48,167 bases of DNA from Alphaproteobacteria bacterium (GTDB lineage Bacteria > Pseudomonadota > Alphaproteobacteria > Rs-D84): the NCBI GenBank assembly GCA_009784235.1, contig WRCC01000003.1, positions 136,984-185,150 of the forward strand. The letters are read 5' to 3'. Below, in pieces: positions 7,672 to 16,642 of the stretch. How positions within the stretch are numbered: the stretch's first letter is position 1; every line of letters starts with the position of its first letter. A program made the translations under genes and the position numbers. The notes beneath the pieces were generated by a model. The model ran no database searches. It was not told the DNA's origin and was given only the letters and a program-made list of their open reading frames with translations.

Positions 7672-9261
7672 ATGTACACAATAACCGGAAAAACGGGCGA
7701 ATGGGAAATTGTTATCGGACTGGAAACTCATATTGAAATCCACAGCAACGCAAAGCTGATGTCCGGTGCGTCCGCGGATTACAATCCGTCCGTTCCGGCA
7801 AATACCCAAGTGTCATTTATCGATGCCGCGATGCCCGGGATGTTACCAGTCATTAACCGCGAATGCGTGGACCAAGCAATTCGTTTTGGTTTGGCGATTA
7901 ATGCCGACATATCACGTCGTTCAATTTTCACGCGCAAACAATATTTCTATCCGGATTTGCCGACCGGATACCAGATTACCCAACCGGCCGATGCGCCGCC
8001 GGTCGTTGGCCGCGGATACCTTGAAATCATGGGTGATAATGGCACGCAGAAAAAGATTTTTATCGAACGCGCACATTTGGAACAGGATGCCGGAAAAAAC
8101 AAGCACGATGCGCATCCGACGAAATCTTTTGTAGATTTGAATCGTGCGGGCGTCGGGCTTCTTGAAATCGTGACATTTTTGGACGTAAAAAATCCTGAAA
8201 ATAATTCATATATTACTTCGCCGGACGAAGCCGAAAAATACCTGCGCGCAATCCAAGAAATCGTCCGCGCAACCGGCGTGTCGAACGCAAATATGGAAGA
8301 AGGTTCAATGCGCGCCGACGTGAACGTATCCGTGCGCCGGGCGGGCGAAAGTGGATTCGGTACACGCACCGAAACCAAAAACATGGTGTCGTTCAAGTTT
8401 ATAAAAACGGCAATTGAATTCGAAGCACGTCGTCAAATTGAAATAATCGAATCCGGCGGCACAGTTTCCCAAGACACGATGCGTTATGACCAAGACGCCG
8501 GGACAACATCCGTGATGCGTTCCAAGGAAGACGCGCTGGATTACCGGCATTTTCCGGACCCGGATTTATTGCCATTGGTTATCACGGATGAAGAAATTGA
8601 AAAAATTCGGGCAACTATGCCGGAATTGCCGGCCGCGCGGCGCGCACGTTATACGGACGAACTAGGATTATCTGAATATGACGCTGCGCGCTTGACCGAA
8701 GATGCCGCTGTGTCAAAATGGTTCGAATCGGCGATGGGCGATAAACCCGCCCGCGCGAAACCGATTGCAAATTGGATGATTTCGGAATTATTCGCACATC
8801 CCGAAAATTGGTCTGTCTCCCCCTCCTTGAGGGGGAGTGTCAGCGAAGCTGACGAGGGGGAGCTCCCCCCAGTCGCTAACGCGACAGCCCCCATCAAGGA
8901 GAGTGGTACAAACACTGCGCGCCTGATACAACCAACCGATTTGCGTGAACTGGTCGATATGATTGCTGCGAATGAAATCAATGGCAAACAAGCCAAAGAT
9001 ATTTTCACAAAAATGCTGGACGGCGAATCGGGCACACCGCGTGAAATCGCGGACCGATTTGGCATGAAACAAATCACCGACACCGGCGCGATCAAATCCG
9101 CGGTCGACGCCGTACTGTCCGCCAATGCCGCGCAAGTTGCCGAATACAAATCCGGCAAAGTCGGCCTGATGGGATTCTTTGTCGGCGCAGTAATGAAATC
9201 AACCGGCGGCAAAGCCAACCCAAGCGCAGTGAATGAAATATTAAAACAAAAATTAAGTTAA
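7672..9261 (+). CDS. gatB: Asp/Glu-tRNA(Asn/Gln) amidotransferase subunit B
   Basis: 529 residues. The kinase-like catalytic domain begins with IGLETHIEIHSNAKLMSGA; the helical/YqeY tail ends with FFVGAVMKSTGGKANPSAVNEIL. GatB phosphorylates and amidates the misacylated Glu or Asp on tRNA. The usual length is about 475-490; the excess is explained by an in-frame palindromic insertion of roughly 30-33 residues (about 382-414) between the helical linker NWMISELFAHPENW and the tail domain beginning LIQPTDLREL. The start ATG at 7672 lies 1 base after gatA. The inserted stretch is Ser/Pro/Glu/Ala-rich and probably a surface loop, so the protein is likely functional. Confidence 0.93.
   Translation: MYTITGKTGEWEIVIGLETHIEIHSNAKLMSGASADYNPSVPANTQVSFIDAAMPGMLPVINRECVDQAIRFGLAINADISRRSIFTRKQYFYPDLPTGYQITQPADAPPVVGRGYLEIMGDNGTQKKIFIERAHLEQDAGKNKHDAHPTKSFVDLNRAGVGLLEIVTFLDVKNPENNSYITSPDEAEKYLRAIQEIVRATGVSNANMEEGSMRADVNVSVRRAGESGFGTRTETKNMVSFKFIKTAIEFEARRQIEIIESGGTVSQDTMRYDQDAGTTSVMRSKEDALDYRHFPDPDLLPLVITDEEIEKIRATMPELPAARRARYTDELGLSEYDAARLTEDAAVSKWFESAMGDKPARAKPIANWMISELFAHPENWSVSPSLRGSVSEADEGELPPVANATAPIKESGTNTARLIQPTDLRELVDMIAANEINGKQAKDIFTKMLDGESGTPREIADRFGMKQITDTGAIKSAVDAVLSANAAQVAEYKSGKVGLMGFFVGAVMKSTGGKANPSAVNEILKQKLS
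8817..8903. repeat. nested palindromic element inserted in frame in gatB
   Basis: Four stems in a row: CTCCCCC/GGGGGAG (8817-8823 with 8831-8837, 7-base loop), GTCAGC/GCTGAC (8839-8844 with 8848-8853, GAA loop), the perfect palindrome GGGGGAGCTCCCCC (8856-8869), and GTCGC/GCGAC (8872-8876 with 8881-8885). In addition, CTCCTTGA near the left end pairs with TCAAGGAG at the right end (8894-8901), closing the whole element. Base composition differs sharply from the surrounding gene. The frame stays open through the insertion. Confidence 0.85.
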
Positions 9262-9294
9262 ATATGGAGAGAGAACAGCCCAAAAGGACTGGCC

Positions 9295-9516
9295 ATGAGA
9301 AAAGACAAATTAACAATAAAGGTAATGCGTGCAAAATATATGGTAACATATAATATGCTGCAAACTGCCTGGACTTTGTACCGTTCTGACCGCGTACAAC
9401 TTCCGCACGCATTGAATAAAAATGATTTCAAAGGTTTTGTTCGCTCTTATTACAATGACTATCAAATCAGCGACAAGATTTTCAATCAATTCGCGCGGAA
9501 TAATATAACACGATGA
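9295..9516 (+). CDS. small hypothetical protein, 73 aa
   Basis: No family recognised. It is basic and aromatic-rich (SYYNDYQ, TWTLYRS-like segments), soluble, with no signal. A good AAAAGGA site stands 8 bases before the ATG, and the start lies 33 bases after gatB, so it may be read through from the gat operon. Its stop overlaps the next ATG as ATGA, the arrangement of translationally coupled genes, which makes both small frames more credible. Confidence 0.5.
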   Translation: MRKDKLTIKVMRAKYMVTYNMLQTAWTLYRSDRVQLPHALNKNDFKGFVRSYYNDYQISDKIFNQFARNNITR

Positions 9517-9722
9517 AAATGACAGAATTTAATAAAACCACTTTATCTATCCAATTCAAACAATTATTAACTGATAAGCTTGGAATCAATCTTATGGAAC
9601 GCACGTATTCGCCGATTCCAGAAAAGCCAACGAAACATAATAAACACTTGGTAAGAACATACTTGTTTCCGCATGAAATGAAAATGCGTCGGAAAAAGAT
9701 TCTGGGTTGCAGTTTCAGATGA
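9513..9722 (+). CDS. small hypothetical protein, 69 aa
   Basis: No family recognised. Basic, with KMRRKKIL at the C-terminus. It begins in the ATGA overlap with the preceding small gene, so it probably depends on that gene for translation. The 112 bases after it, before miaB, hold a small GCGGC/GCCGC hairpin (9748-9764) without a T-run, and nothing else that I can identify. Confidence 0.42.
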   Translation: MKMTEFNKTTLSIQFKQLLTDKLGINLMERTYSPIPEKPTKHNKHLVRTYLFPHEMKMRRKKILGCSFR

Positions 9723-9834
9723 AACCGAGCGTACAAATTACCGACGAGCGGCGTTATTAGCCGCGAGACGCTGGAACGCATCGCAAGGTTGCATGATTTA
9801 TGCCGAGATAAAAGTTGCAACAAGGGATATTTGA

Positions 9835-11124
9835 GTGAAAACATTTTACATAAAAACTTTTGGCTGTCAGATGAACGTCTATGATGGAATGCGGATTGCA
9901 TCCATGTTGCGCGGGCGCGGTATGACTGAAACGGACGATGTTGCGGCCGCCGACCTGATTGTTTTGAATACTTGTTCGGTGCGCGAAAAAGCAACTAATA
10001 AAGTTTTTTCGGAACTGGGCCGGATTCAAAAACGCAAAAGGCCGGACGCTTTGTTCGGTATCGTCGGATGCGTTGCACGTGAATCTGGCGCAGATGCTTT
10101 CCGCCGAATTCCGGAATTGAATTTTGTTCTGGGCCCGCAATCGTATCATAAATTACCGGAAATTTTGGATAATCCCGATTCGAAACTTTTAAATATTGAC
10201 CTTAGTGGGTTGGAGAAGTTTGATGAATTAAATTATTCAAACCTCAAACCTCAAACTTCAAACTTGTCTTATATTCCAATCCAAGAAGGCTGTGACCATT
10301 TTTGCACTTACTGCATCGTTCCGCATACACGCGGTCGCGAACTGTCGCGTCCATTCGATGATGTAATGCGTGATGTGCACGCGGCGGCCGATACCGGCGC
10401 AATTGAAATCTGTTTCCTGGGACAGAATGTAAATGGTTACAAATTCTCGCTGGACAACCTGATCCGCGAAACTGCGAAAATAGATTCCATAGAACGCATT
10501 CGTTTTACATCCAGCTATCCCACCGAAATGACCGATGATTTGATTGCGCTGTTTGGCACGGAACCCAAACTTCTGCCGTTTTTGAATATGCCTATACAGT
10601 CTGGGTCACCCGATGTATTGACAAGAATGAACCGTCCTTATTCGCTGGAACTATATATAGATATTGTGAATAAATTGCTGGCTGCACGGCCAGATATTCA
10701 AATATCATCCGATTTCATTGTCGGTTTTCCAGGCGAAACGGATGAAGATTTTGAAATGACGTGTGACATTGCGCGCCGAATAAAATATATAAATTCTTAT
10801 TCGTTTAAATATTCGCCGCGCCCGCATACACCAGCCGCACAATTCCCGAATCAGATTCCAGAAAACATAAAAAAAGTTCGCCTGAAAATACTGGACGAAA
10901 TCTTGACTGAAAATAACCGCGCCTTTAATGAATCATGTATCGGGCGCGAAATGGAATGCTTAATCGAAGGGCCCGATAAAACCGGCAAACATTTATTGGC
11001 CCGTACGCCATATATGCAGCAAGTCATTATCGCGGCAAATAATTTACCACCCCTGCAAAAAATCCGCATCACATCCGCAAACAAATGTTCACTGCGTGGG
11101 GAAATCATAAATCTTAAATCATAA
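9835..11124 (+). CDS. miaB: tRNA-2-methylthio-N6-dimethylallyladenosine synthase
   Basis: 429 residues. MiaB adds the methylthio group to i6A37 in tRNAs that read UNN codons. It uses a radical-SAM 4Fe-4S cluster (CDHFCTYC, C-x3-C-x2-C) and a second cluster held by the UPF0004 cysteines (TFGCQMN, NTCSVREKA, GCVARE). A C-terminal TRAM domain is present. The start must be GTG at 9835, because the preceding codon is a stop; AAGGG lies about 9 bases upstream. Two heptamer arrays touch the gene: residues 135-144 (SNLKPQTSNL) are encoded by four 7-base units just before the radical-SAM domain, and the last codons and stop lie in another array. Confidence 0.93.
   Translation: MKTFYIKTFGCQMNVYDGMRIASMLRGRGMTETDDVAAADLIVLNTCSVREKATNKVFSELGRIQKRKRPDALFGIVGCVARESGADAFRRIPELNFVLGPQSYHKLPEILDNPDSKLLNIDLSGLEKFDELNYSNLKPQTSNLSYIPIQEGCDHFCTYCIVPHTRGRELSRPFDDVMRDVHAAADTGAIEICFLGQNVNGYKFSLDNLIRETAKIDSIERIRFTSSYPTEMTDDLIALFGTEPKLLPFLNMPIQSGSPDVLTRMNRPYSLELYIDIVNKLLAARPDIQISSDFIVGFPGETDEDFEMTCDIARRIKYINSYSFKYSPRPHTPAAQFPNQIPENIKKVRLKILDEILTENNRAFNESCIGREMECLIEGPDKTGKHLLARTPYMQQVIIAANNLPPLQKIRITSANKCSLRGEIINLKS
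10237..10264 (+). repeat. heptamer array (TCAAACC/TCAAACT)4 inside miaB
   Basis: Two TCAAACC units are followed by two TCAAACT units with no interruption. They are translated in frame into residues 135-144 in the linker ahead of the CDHFCTYC motif. Confidence 0.85.
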
Positions 11125-11136
11125 ATCAGAAATTTA
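11102..11136. repeat. heptamer array spanning the miaB / outer-membrane gene junction
   Basis: Five 7-base units AAATCAT, AAATCTT, AAATCAT, AAATCAG, AAATTTA. The stop codons of both convergent genes (miaB TAA at 11122-11124, and the minus-strand TGA at 11126-11128) lie within the array. Confidence 0.85.
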
Positions 11137-12685
11137 CTTTCACCCCTGCCCCAATTTTATAAAACCATACGTTATCTATTTCCAACGCAGCTGCATCCAA
11201 CATAACGCCAACGCCATCACGCGGCATTGTGACTTCACCGCGCAGGCCAAATTGTCCGCCGCCTGGTTCCAATAATCCGTATGCGCTGTAATCAGTTTTT
11301 ATGCCCAGCGTCTGTGCGCGAAAACCTGCCCGCGCACCGCCGCCAATTGCAAATTCAGATTCGGTATCATGCAAAACCTTGGCTGAAAACATGCGCGCAC
11401 GCGCAATTGGCATTACGTAAAATTCACTGCGACGCGCATCGCCAATGCTGTACGCGTTTATGCCAATGGTGACGGCACCATAATAAGCCATGCCGCTGGG
11501 ATTATATTCTGCATCGCCCGTACCATTATATATTGGGCCAGCATCAAAATCGGCAAAGCTGGCCCCAGCGGTTGCATGCGCAAATAACCATTTCGAATTC
11601 ATCGCGGCCGTAATATTTCCACCGTAAAAATAGCCTGAAAAACTTTCCATCCCGCCGACCGACAATTCACCAAAATGCCCATATGCACTAAATGTAAAAT
11701 TATTTGCGGAACCGCCAACCCCAGCATCCGCGCGCAGCACAGTCATATCGCCACCAAAAATCGCAAGCGCACCACCGCCACCATGCAATGGTGTCGGTGC
11801 ACCATTCGCATCCAAAAATGTTGTCATTGTTTTTATTGGGTTCATCAATTTGACCGGATTCAGCATCACGCTGTTTGCCATGATTCCATACAGCTCTGAT
11901 TCCGATTGCGCCGCATCCATCCGCGATAATACACGGGCGTTTGTTCCAGCACTGCGCACTGTATTTATAAACTGACCCGTGCGACCGCCGATAATTTCCG
12001 TGTAATCCGTTTTCCGACGCGAAGTCAAAATCCAATCATCCCCATCGCGCATTGAATCAATATAAAATAGTTTCGAATTTGCTGCTTTGACCGTCAAAAT
12101 TCCATCGCCCAGTGCATCTGGTACCAGTTCGCCGCCGTCTGTGGCTTTGCATGAAATCCGAAAAATTACTTCGCCGGAAATTTCAACCGGAACATCCGCA
12201 CGGTCACCAATTGTAAAATCAATAACTGAATTGCGCAAAACCAATCGGTCGGCGGACACCGCGATGGCCGCCAAATCCATAAAATTCACACCGGTCGCAC
12301 CATCCGCCCGAACAACAAAAGATGCCGACGCGCCACGTACAATATTCAGAAAATTCAAGTCTTCAGACCTGCGAACAATCTGGGTCAACGCGCCGCCCAC
12401 TCCAATATTAACAGTACCCAAAATATCGCCCGAATTTTGCAAATACAACCGCCGATTATCATCAATAAAAATATCGCCGGCAATAAACCCGCGATTAATC
12501 AAGCTCAAGCTAGAAATTATATATAGATTTTTAATATCGAAATGAACATTCGGCGCAATATATGAATCTTCGGCCAAATAGAATTCTGTGCCTGTAATAT
12601 TGCCATTGAAATCTTCGGCGCGGACGGACGGCGTACAGACGAAAAACATCACAGCAATCACAAAAAACCGCAGAAAATTGTGCAT
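11126..12685 (-). CDS. autotransporter-like outer-membrane beta-barrel protein
   Basis: 519 residues. A signal peptide (about 1-23, cleaved after SVRA) precedes a passenger of about 200 residues with short beta-helix-like repeats of the NRGFIAGDIFI / NSGDILGTVNI type. From about residue 290 the sequence becomes alternating aromatic/glycine beta-strands that end in KVNF, with the terminal Phe that barrel proteins present to the BAM machinery. This matches classical (type Va) autotransporters with a short passenger, but no protease or adhesin motif is recognisable. AGGGGG lies 5 bases before the ATG, and a good promoter stands upstream. The stop lies within a heptamer array shared with miaB. 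Confidence 0.75.
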   Translation of the reverse strand: MHNFLRFFVIAVMFFVCTPSVRAEDFNGNITGTEFYLAEDSYIAPNVHFDIKNLYIISSLSLINRGFIAGDIFIDDNRRLYLQNSGDILGTVNIGVGGALTQIVRRSEDLNFLNIVRGASASFVVRADGATGVNFMDLAAIAVSADRLVLRNSVIDFTIGDRADVPVEISGEVIFRISCKATDGGELVPDALGDGILTVKAANSKLFYIDSMRDGDDWILTSRRKTDYTEIIGGRTGQFINTVRSAGTNARVLSRMDAAQSESELYGIMANSVMLNPVKLMNPIKTMTTFLDANGAPTPLHGGGGALAIFGGDMTVLRADAGVGGSANNFTFSAYGHFGELSVGGMESFSGYFYGGNITAAMNSKWLFAHATAGASFADFDAGPIYNGTGDAEYNPSGMAYYGAVTIGINAYSIGDARRSEFYVMPIARARMFSAKVLHDTESEFAIGGGARAGFRAQTLGIKTDYSAYGLLEPGGGQFGLRGEVTMPRDGVGVMLDAAALEIDNVWFYKIGAGVKVNF

Positions 12686-12709
12686 TATTTCCCCCTGCCC
12701 GACAAAAAA

Positions 12710-12738
12710 AGTATAGGAAATAAATCATATTAAATCAA
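12710..12738 (-). promoter_or_regulatory. promoter of the autotransporter-like gene
   Basis: On the minus strand TTGATT (12733-12738), 17-base spacer, TATACT (12710-12715). The predicted 5' leader is about 18 bases. Confidence 0.7.
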
Positions 12739-12808
12739 GAATAATTACATTAAATACCTAATATAATATTGGTCAAGTCGATTGGCCGCAATGCGCGTCC
12801 GCAAAAAC

Positions 12809-12837
12809 TTGAATTTCGGCAAAAAATCCACTATAAT
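12809..12837 (+). promoter_or_regulatory. promoter of the 716-aa orphan gene
   Basis: TTGAAT (12809-12814), 17-base spacer, perfect TATAAT (12832-12837). This is one of the best sigma-70 matches in the window. Confidence 0.75.
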
Positions 12838-12860
12838 GACAGACATACAACGGTAAAAAA

Positions 12861-15011
12861 ATGGCAGATACAGATATAAAATATCCAGAAGCTTTATATA
12901 AAATATTTTGGCAAATCCATCTGAACGATATGCCAGATGGCGTTCATGACACTTTCAGGGGCTTGGAAAAATCCGGAAACCTGAATAAAGACATGCTGAA
13001 ATGGGTTGGAAAAATCGGCAAAGAATTACCCGACCCGAACGACGATAAATCCGGAATTGAGTTGAAACAGGACGAATGGGAAAAACTGTACCGTGAATTC
13101 CAGACGGTTCTGCGAACCATGTCGCAGAATAAAGAATCGCTGGAAGACAACAAAGACGCACAGGAATATTTGGGTTCACTGTATGGCACCGATAAATTAT
13201 TCGGCCCGGCCAAGGTTGATTCTGCAACCAAGGGTCAAATAGAGAAATTAGTAGAATTTTTACAAAAAAGTGGACGTTCTATTGGTGCCTATTTTGCTAA
13301 ACAGGCTGGAATTACCGACTATGACGGATTTTTGAACAAAATTAAAGATGGTAAGTATAATGAAGATTCCGACCTGCGAAGCAAATTTGAAAATATTTCG
13401 GAAAATATCAATCATAACATCATATACGGCGGGCATGAATTCAGCAGCATAAGAAATGAATGGAAAAGTCTAGAGTTCCGTGCAATAGAAGCCGGATTCA
13501 ACGAAGCCGACCAGGTCATAAATCCGCATAAACTTGAATATTTCAAAGTCGTTCTTCCGGGAATGCTGGAACCGTTGGTTCGCAAAGAAAAACTGCGAGA
13601 TGCCTTTAACAACAATAATGGCGGTAAAATTCTGCGCCCACTGACCAAGGCGCTGAAAGATACAAATTACAATGACAAGGATGGCAAAAACTATCTGCCA
13701 CCGAAATTTAAAGATACGCTGACGCCTTGGCAAACACTGAACAAAAAGATAAATGATACGCTTGACGATACTGTCCTGAAACTGGAAAATCGTGCGAAAA
13801 GCGATAAATATGTTCATAGCGATACTTCGAAACCAATTACCCTTGCCATTTACGGGGCAAAATGGAAACCCAAAGACGGCCTGGAAAAACTTCTTGAAAA
13901 AGCGCCAGAAATCCAAAAAAAACTGGATGCAAAATCACCGGTTGCCGCCCAGCATTTTAAATATATGATTGACGCCCTTAACGCCGTAAAAAATGGTGGC
14001 ATGGGCAAGGCATTTGCCGGTGCATTGAAAAACAGCGCCCAAGGATTGGCAATTGACCAAGCAATCGGCCTGTGGGCATTGGATACCAAGGGAAAAATCG
14101 ACAAAGAAGCAGAAACAGTTGTCGAAGTTTTATCAAAATTACGATGGGGATATACTACGTCCACCATGCGTGAAAATTTGGCCAAAGCAAACGGCCCGAT
14201 ATTCGGCAATATGCCATCGATTCAAAAATCCGATACGATGAAATTTATGGCAAACGCCACAGATAAAACAATTCATACTTTGATTATGGGCACATTCAAC
14301 CTGGCCAACATTGGCGTGAACGCAATCCGCCGCCGTGGCCGGTATTTCAAGAAGGGAAAAAATAACCTGGACAAGATAATGAAAGACCGTGCCGATAATA
14401 ACAAGGATGAAAAAACCGCGATTAAAAAACGAATCGATAGGGACAATAAAGCTTTTGACAGTCTTGCCGATATAATGCTTGACGGAGTAAGCCTGAGCAA
14501 GCGTATAAAAAAATGTTTCCATAAAATAAAAGAATATCAAGAAAAACTTGATACGGCGGACTCGAAAGCATCAGAAGAAAAATACGAACACAGATTAAAC
14601 ATGTGGAAGGGAGTTCTAGAGGGACACAAGAAGATATTGATGGAAGCGGAAGAACAAAATGACAAAGAAAATATTGTCGAAGAGAAAGTCCAAGCCATGA
14701 TGATGCTAGATGAGTCTATAAGTGCTGACACGAAAATATTGAAAGATTTCGATAAAAATCATAAAAATGAATTACTGGAATTCATGGCGTTCAGAAATTT
14801 TGTGAACGGCCAAGGCGGATACGTCAAAAACAGGAATCCGTTCAATAAACAATCAAAAGTTCAAGAAGCATTTAATGAAGCAACTGAATACAAAACGGAT
14901 TCAAAGACCGGTGAAAAAATTCTGGATGAAAATGGAAAGCCAATTATAACAAAACGCAAACAAGACGATATTTTAAAGGCGTTCAAAGACAGATATCAAT
15001 TTTCGGCTTGA
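12861..15011 (+). CDS. large hypothetical protein, 716 aa
   Basis: No family recognised. It is a large, strongly charged, Lys/Asp/Asn-rich soluble protein predicted to be mostly helical; it has no signal peptide and no clear membrane span. The second half (about 490-640) contains long charged helices that look like coiled coil (segments such as KRIKKCFHKIKEYQEKL and KYEHRLNMWKGVLEGHKKIL). Only one cysteine is obvious. A C-terminal stretch TDSKTGEKILDENGKPI resembles a short beta-hairpin repeat. It has its own strong promoter, no operon partner, and converges on nlpD with a 4-base gap. A cytoplasmic scaffold or a secreted effector would both fit; neither is shown. Confidence 0.8.
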   Translation: MADTDIKYPEALYKIFWQIHLNDMPDGVHDTFRGLEKSGNLNKDMLKWVGKIGKELPDPNDDKSGIELKQDEWEKLYREFQTVLRTMSQNKESLEDNKDAQEYLGSLYGTDKLFGPAKVDSATKGQIEKLVEFLQKSGRSIGAYFAKQAGITDYDGFLNKIKDGKYNEDSDLRSKFENISENINHNIIYGGHEFSSIRNEWKSLEFRAIEAGFNEADQVINPHKLEYFKVVLPGMLEPLVRKEKLRDAFNNNNGGKILRPLTKALKDTNYNDKDGKNYLPPKFKDTLTPWQTLNKKINDTLDDTVLKLENRAKSDKYVHSDTSKPITLAIYGAKWKPKDGLEKLLEKAPEIQKKLDAKSPVAAQHFKYMIDALNAVKNGGMGKAFAGALKNSAQGLAIDQAIGLWALDTKGKIDKEAETVVEVLSKLRWGYTTSTMRENLAKANGPIFGNMPSIQKSDTMKFMANATDKTIHTLIMGTFNLANIGVNAIRRRGRYFKKGKNNLDKIMKDRADNNKDEKTAIKKRIDRDNKAFDSLADIMLDGVSLSKRIKKCFHKIKEYQEKLDTADSKASEEKYEHRLNMWKGVLEGHKKILMEAEEQNDKENIVEEKVQAMMMLDESISADTKILKDFDKNHKNELLEFMAFRNFVNGQGGYVKNRNPFNKQSKVQEAFNEATEYKTDSKTGEKILDENGKPIITKRKQDDILKAFKDRYQFSA

Positions 15012-15015
15012 TGCT

Positions 15016-16596
15016 CTACTTCAACTGCGTTCGCGGATTAAATGCCCGTGTCCCGTTGCGGATTTCAAAGTGTAATTGCGGTTCGTTGACACGGCCGGTC
15101 TGTCCAACTGTGCCGATTTTTTCACCAACCGAAACTTTGGCCCCGCGGCGCACCGTAATCGTATCCATGTGTGCATAGACCGTCATCCATCCACCGCTGT
15201 GATTTATAATCACCAGATTTCCCATTCCGCGTAATTCATTCCCCGCATACGCGACCACTCCGTTTTCCGCCGCTTTGACCGTCGTACCCAGTTTCGCCGC
15301 GATATTTATTCCATCATTATAAAGCCCGCCGCTTTTCGCGCCAAAATCTGAAATTATTCGGCCCGTTACCGGCCATGAAAATTTTTGCGAAGCTCGCGCC
15401 GGCGTCGCGGGCAATTTCGCAACTGTACCGGATGCAGTCGTGCTGGTAACGCGTGGTGCGGGTTGCGCCGGTGGCGTTGTTACGGGTGCAGCCGGTCGCG
15501 GCGGCGGCGCAACCACAGGCACGGGTGTTGTTGGTTTTGGCGTCGCCACAGATGTGGTGGTTGTCGTCGAAGTGGCAGGCGCTGTTGTCGGCGCGGGCGC
15601 CGCAACAACCGGTTGTGTTGGCGCAGACGTAACAACTGGCGCAACGGCCGGTGCCGACGGCACAGTCACAGTTGCGGGCAATTGCAGACGCTGACCCACA
15701 GCCAATCCAAACGGTTCACGCAAATTATTTTTTTGCGCCAAAGAATTCAAATCAACCGAATACCGGCGCGAAATCGAATACAGCGTATCGCCCGCGACAA
15801 CCGTATGAATACGCGCCGACGGCAATTTTAATTTTTGACCGACACGCAAAGTATATGGCGGTTTGATATCATTCGCATCCAACAAATCGCGCAATGGCAC
15901 ATTATGTTTTTGCGATAATCCAAAAACTGTATCACCGCGCGCAACAATAATTTCACCGTTTGTGGGCGCGACAATTTCAACCTGTTTCGGTGCCGCCGCC
16001 ACGCGTGCGGGTACCAATAATACATCATCAACGGTTGTATTAACCGGTGGTTCGGATGGCGATGATGCCGATGGTTGCCCTGGCGCTGTTTCTTCATCAG
16101 CACCTTGGGCATTTTCTGGTACCGGTTCAGATTCCGTGTTTTGCAGAAGCGTGGTATTCACACCATTCAGCAGTTGCAATTTTTGACCAACGGACAAACG
16201 ATATGGTTCAAATAAATTATTAATCGCGGCCAGTGATTTCCAATCGGTCCCATGCGCGCGTGCAATCGAATGTAATGTTTCACCCGCAACCACCGTATGT
16301 GTTCCGCCCGATGATTGTACAATGGGCGCGGCAACCGTCGTTGATTGCGCCGGCATTGTGTAATCATTACGATTCGCAAACCGAACATTTTCGGTCGGCG
16401 TACCATACATATTTGCCGCGGTCTGCGGCGCGCCATATTGCTGCGACACCGCGCGGCCGTATAAATCTGTGCTGTTACTTGATGTGCCGCCATTACCCCC
16501 GTCAAACGCGCCGACAATACGTGGCTGCAAATCGCATGCCGCCAACGGCAGCAGCGCACATAATACAAGGTATGATGTACGGGTTTTGTTCTTCAT
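15016..16596 (-). CDS. nlpD: NlpD-like lipoprotein: three LysM domains plus degenerate LytM/M23 domain
   Basis: 526 residues. The signal peptide has lipobox LAAC (18-21), so it is a lipoprotein. Three LysM peptidoglycan-binding domains lie at about 99-143, 216-259 and 264-307, followed by a Pro/Thr/Ala linker (about 308-400) and an M23 domain (about 405-525). The first two zinc ligands of M23, normally HxGID, read NDGIN (427-431), while H475 and H509 remain. E. coli NlpD is degenerate in the same way and acts as an amidase activator at the septum, not as an enzyme, so the same role is inferred. It lies 46 bases after tatC; tat-nlpD proximity is known from rhizobia. Confidence 0.87.
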   Translation of the reverse strand: MKNKTRTSYLVLCALLPLAACDLQPRIVGAFDGGNGGTSSNSTDLYGRAVSQQYGAPQTAANMYGTPTENVRFANRNDYTMPAQSTTVAAPIVQSSGGTHTVVAGETLHSIARAHGTDWKSLAAINNLFEPYRLSVGQKLQLLNGVNTTLLQNTESEPVPENAQGADEETAPGQPSASSPSEPPVNTTVDDVLLVPARVAAAPKQVEIVAPTNGEIIVARGDTVFGLSQKHNVPLRDLLDANDIKPPYTLRVGQKLKLPSARIHTVVAGDTLYSISRRYSVDLNSLAQKNNLREPFGLAVGQRLQLPATVTVPSAPAVAPVVTSAPTQPVVAAPAPTTAPATSTTTTTSVATPKPTTPVPVVAPPPRPAAPVTTPPAQPAPRVTSTTASGTVAKLPATPARASQKFSWPVTGRIISDFGAKSGGLYNDGINIAAKLGTTVKAAENGVVAYAGNELRGMGNLVIINHSGGWMTVYAHMDTITVRRGAKVSVGEKIGTVGQTGRVNEPQLHFEIRNGTRAFNPRTQLK

Positions 16597-16642
16597 ATTG
16601 GACGAATTATATCATAAAAACATGCAAAAATAAAGACGCGCC

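Noticed and set aside
9748-9764. GCGGC/GCCGC hairpin as a terminator before miaB
   Set aside because: No T-run follows on either strand and the stem is short.
15480-15680. Low-complexity repeats as a possible DNA repeat element
   Set aside because: They are explained by the Thr/Pro/Ala/Val linker of the NlpD-like protein.
15385-15831. Arg/Gly/Cys-rich plus-strand frame opposite nlpD
   Set aside because: It mirrors the Thr/Pro/Ala linker codons of nlpD; no start signal.
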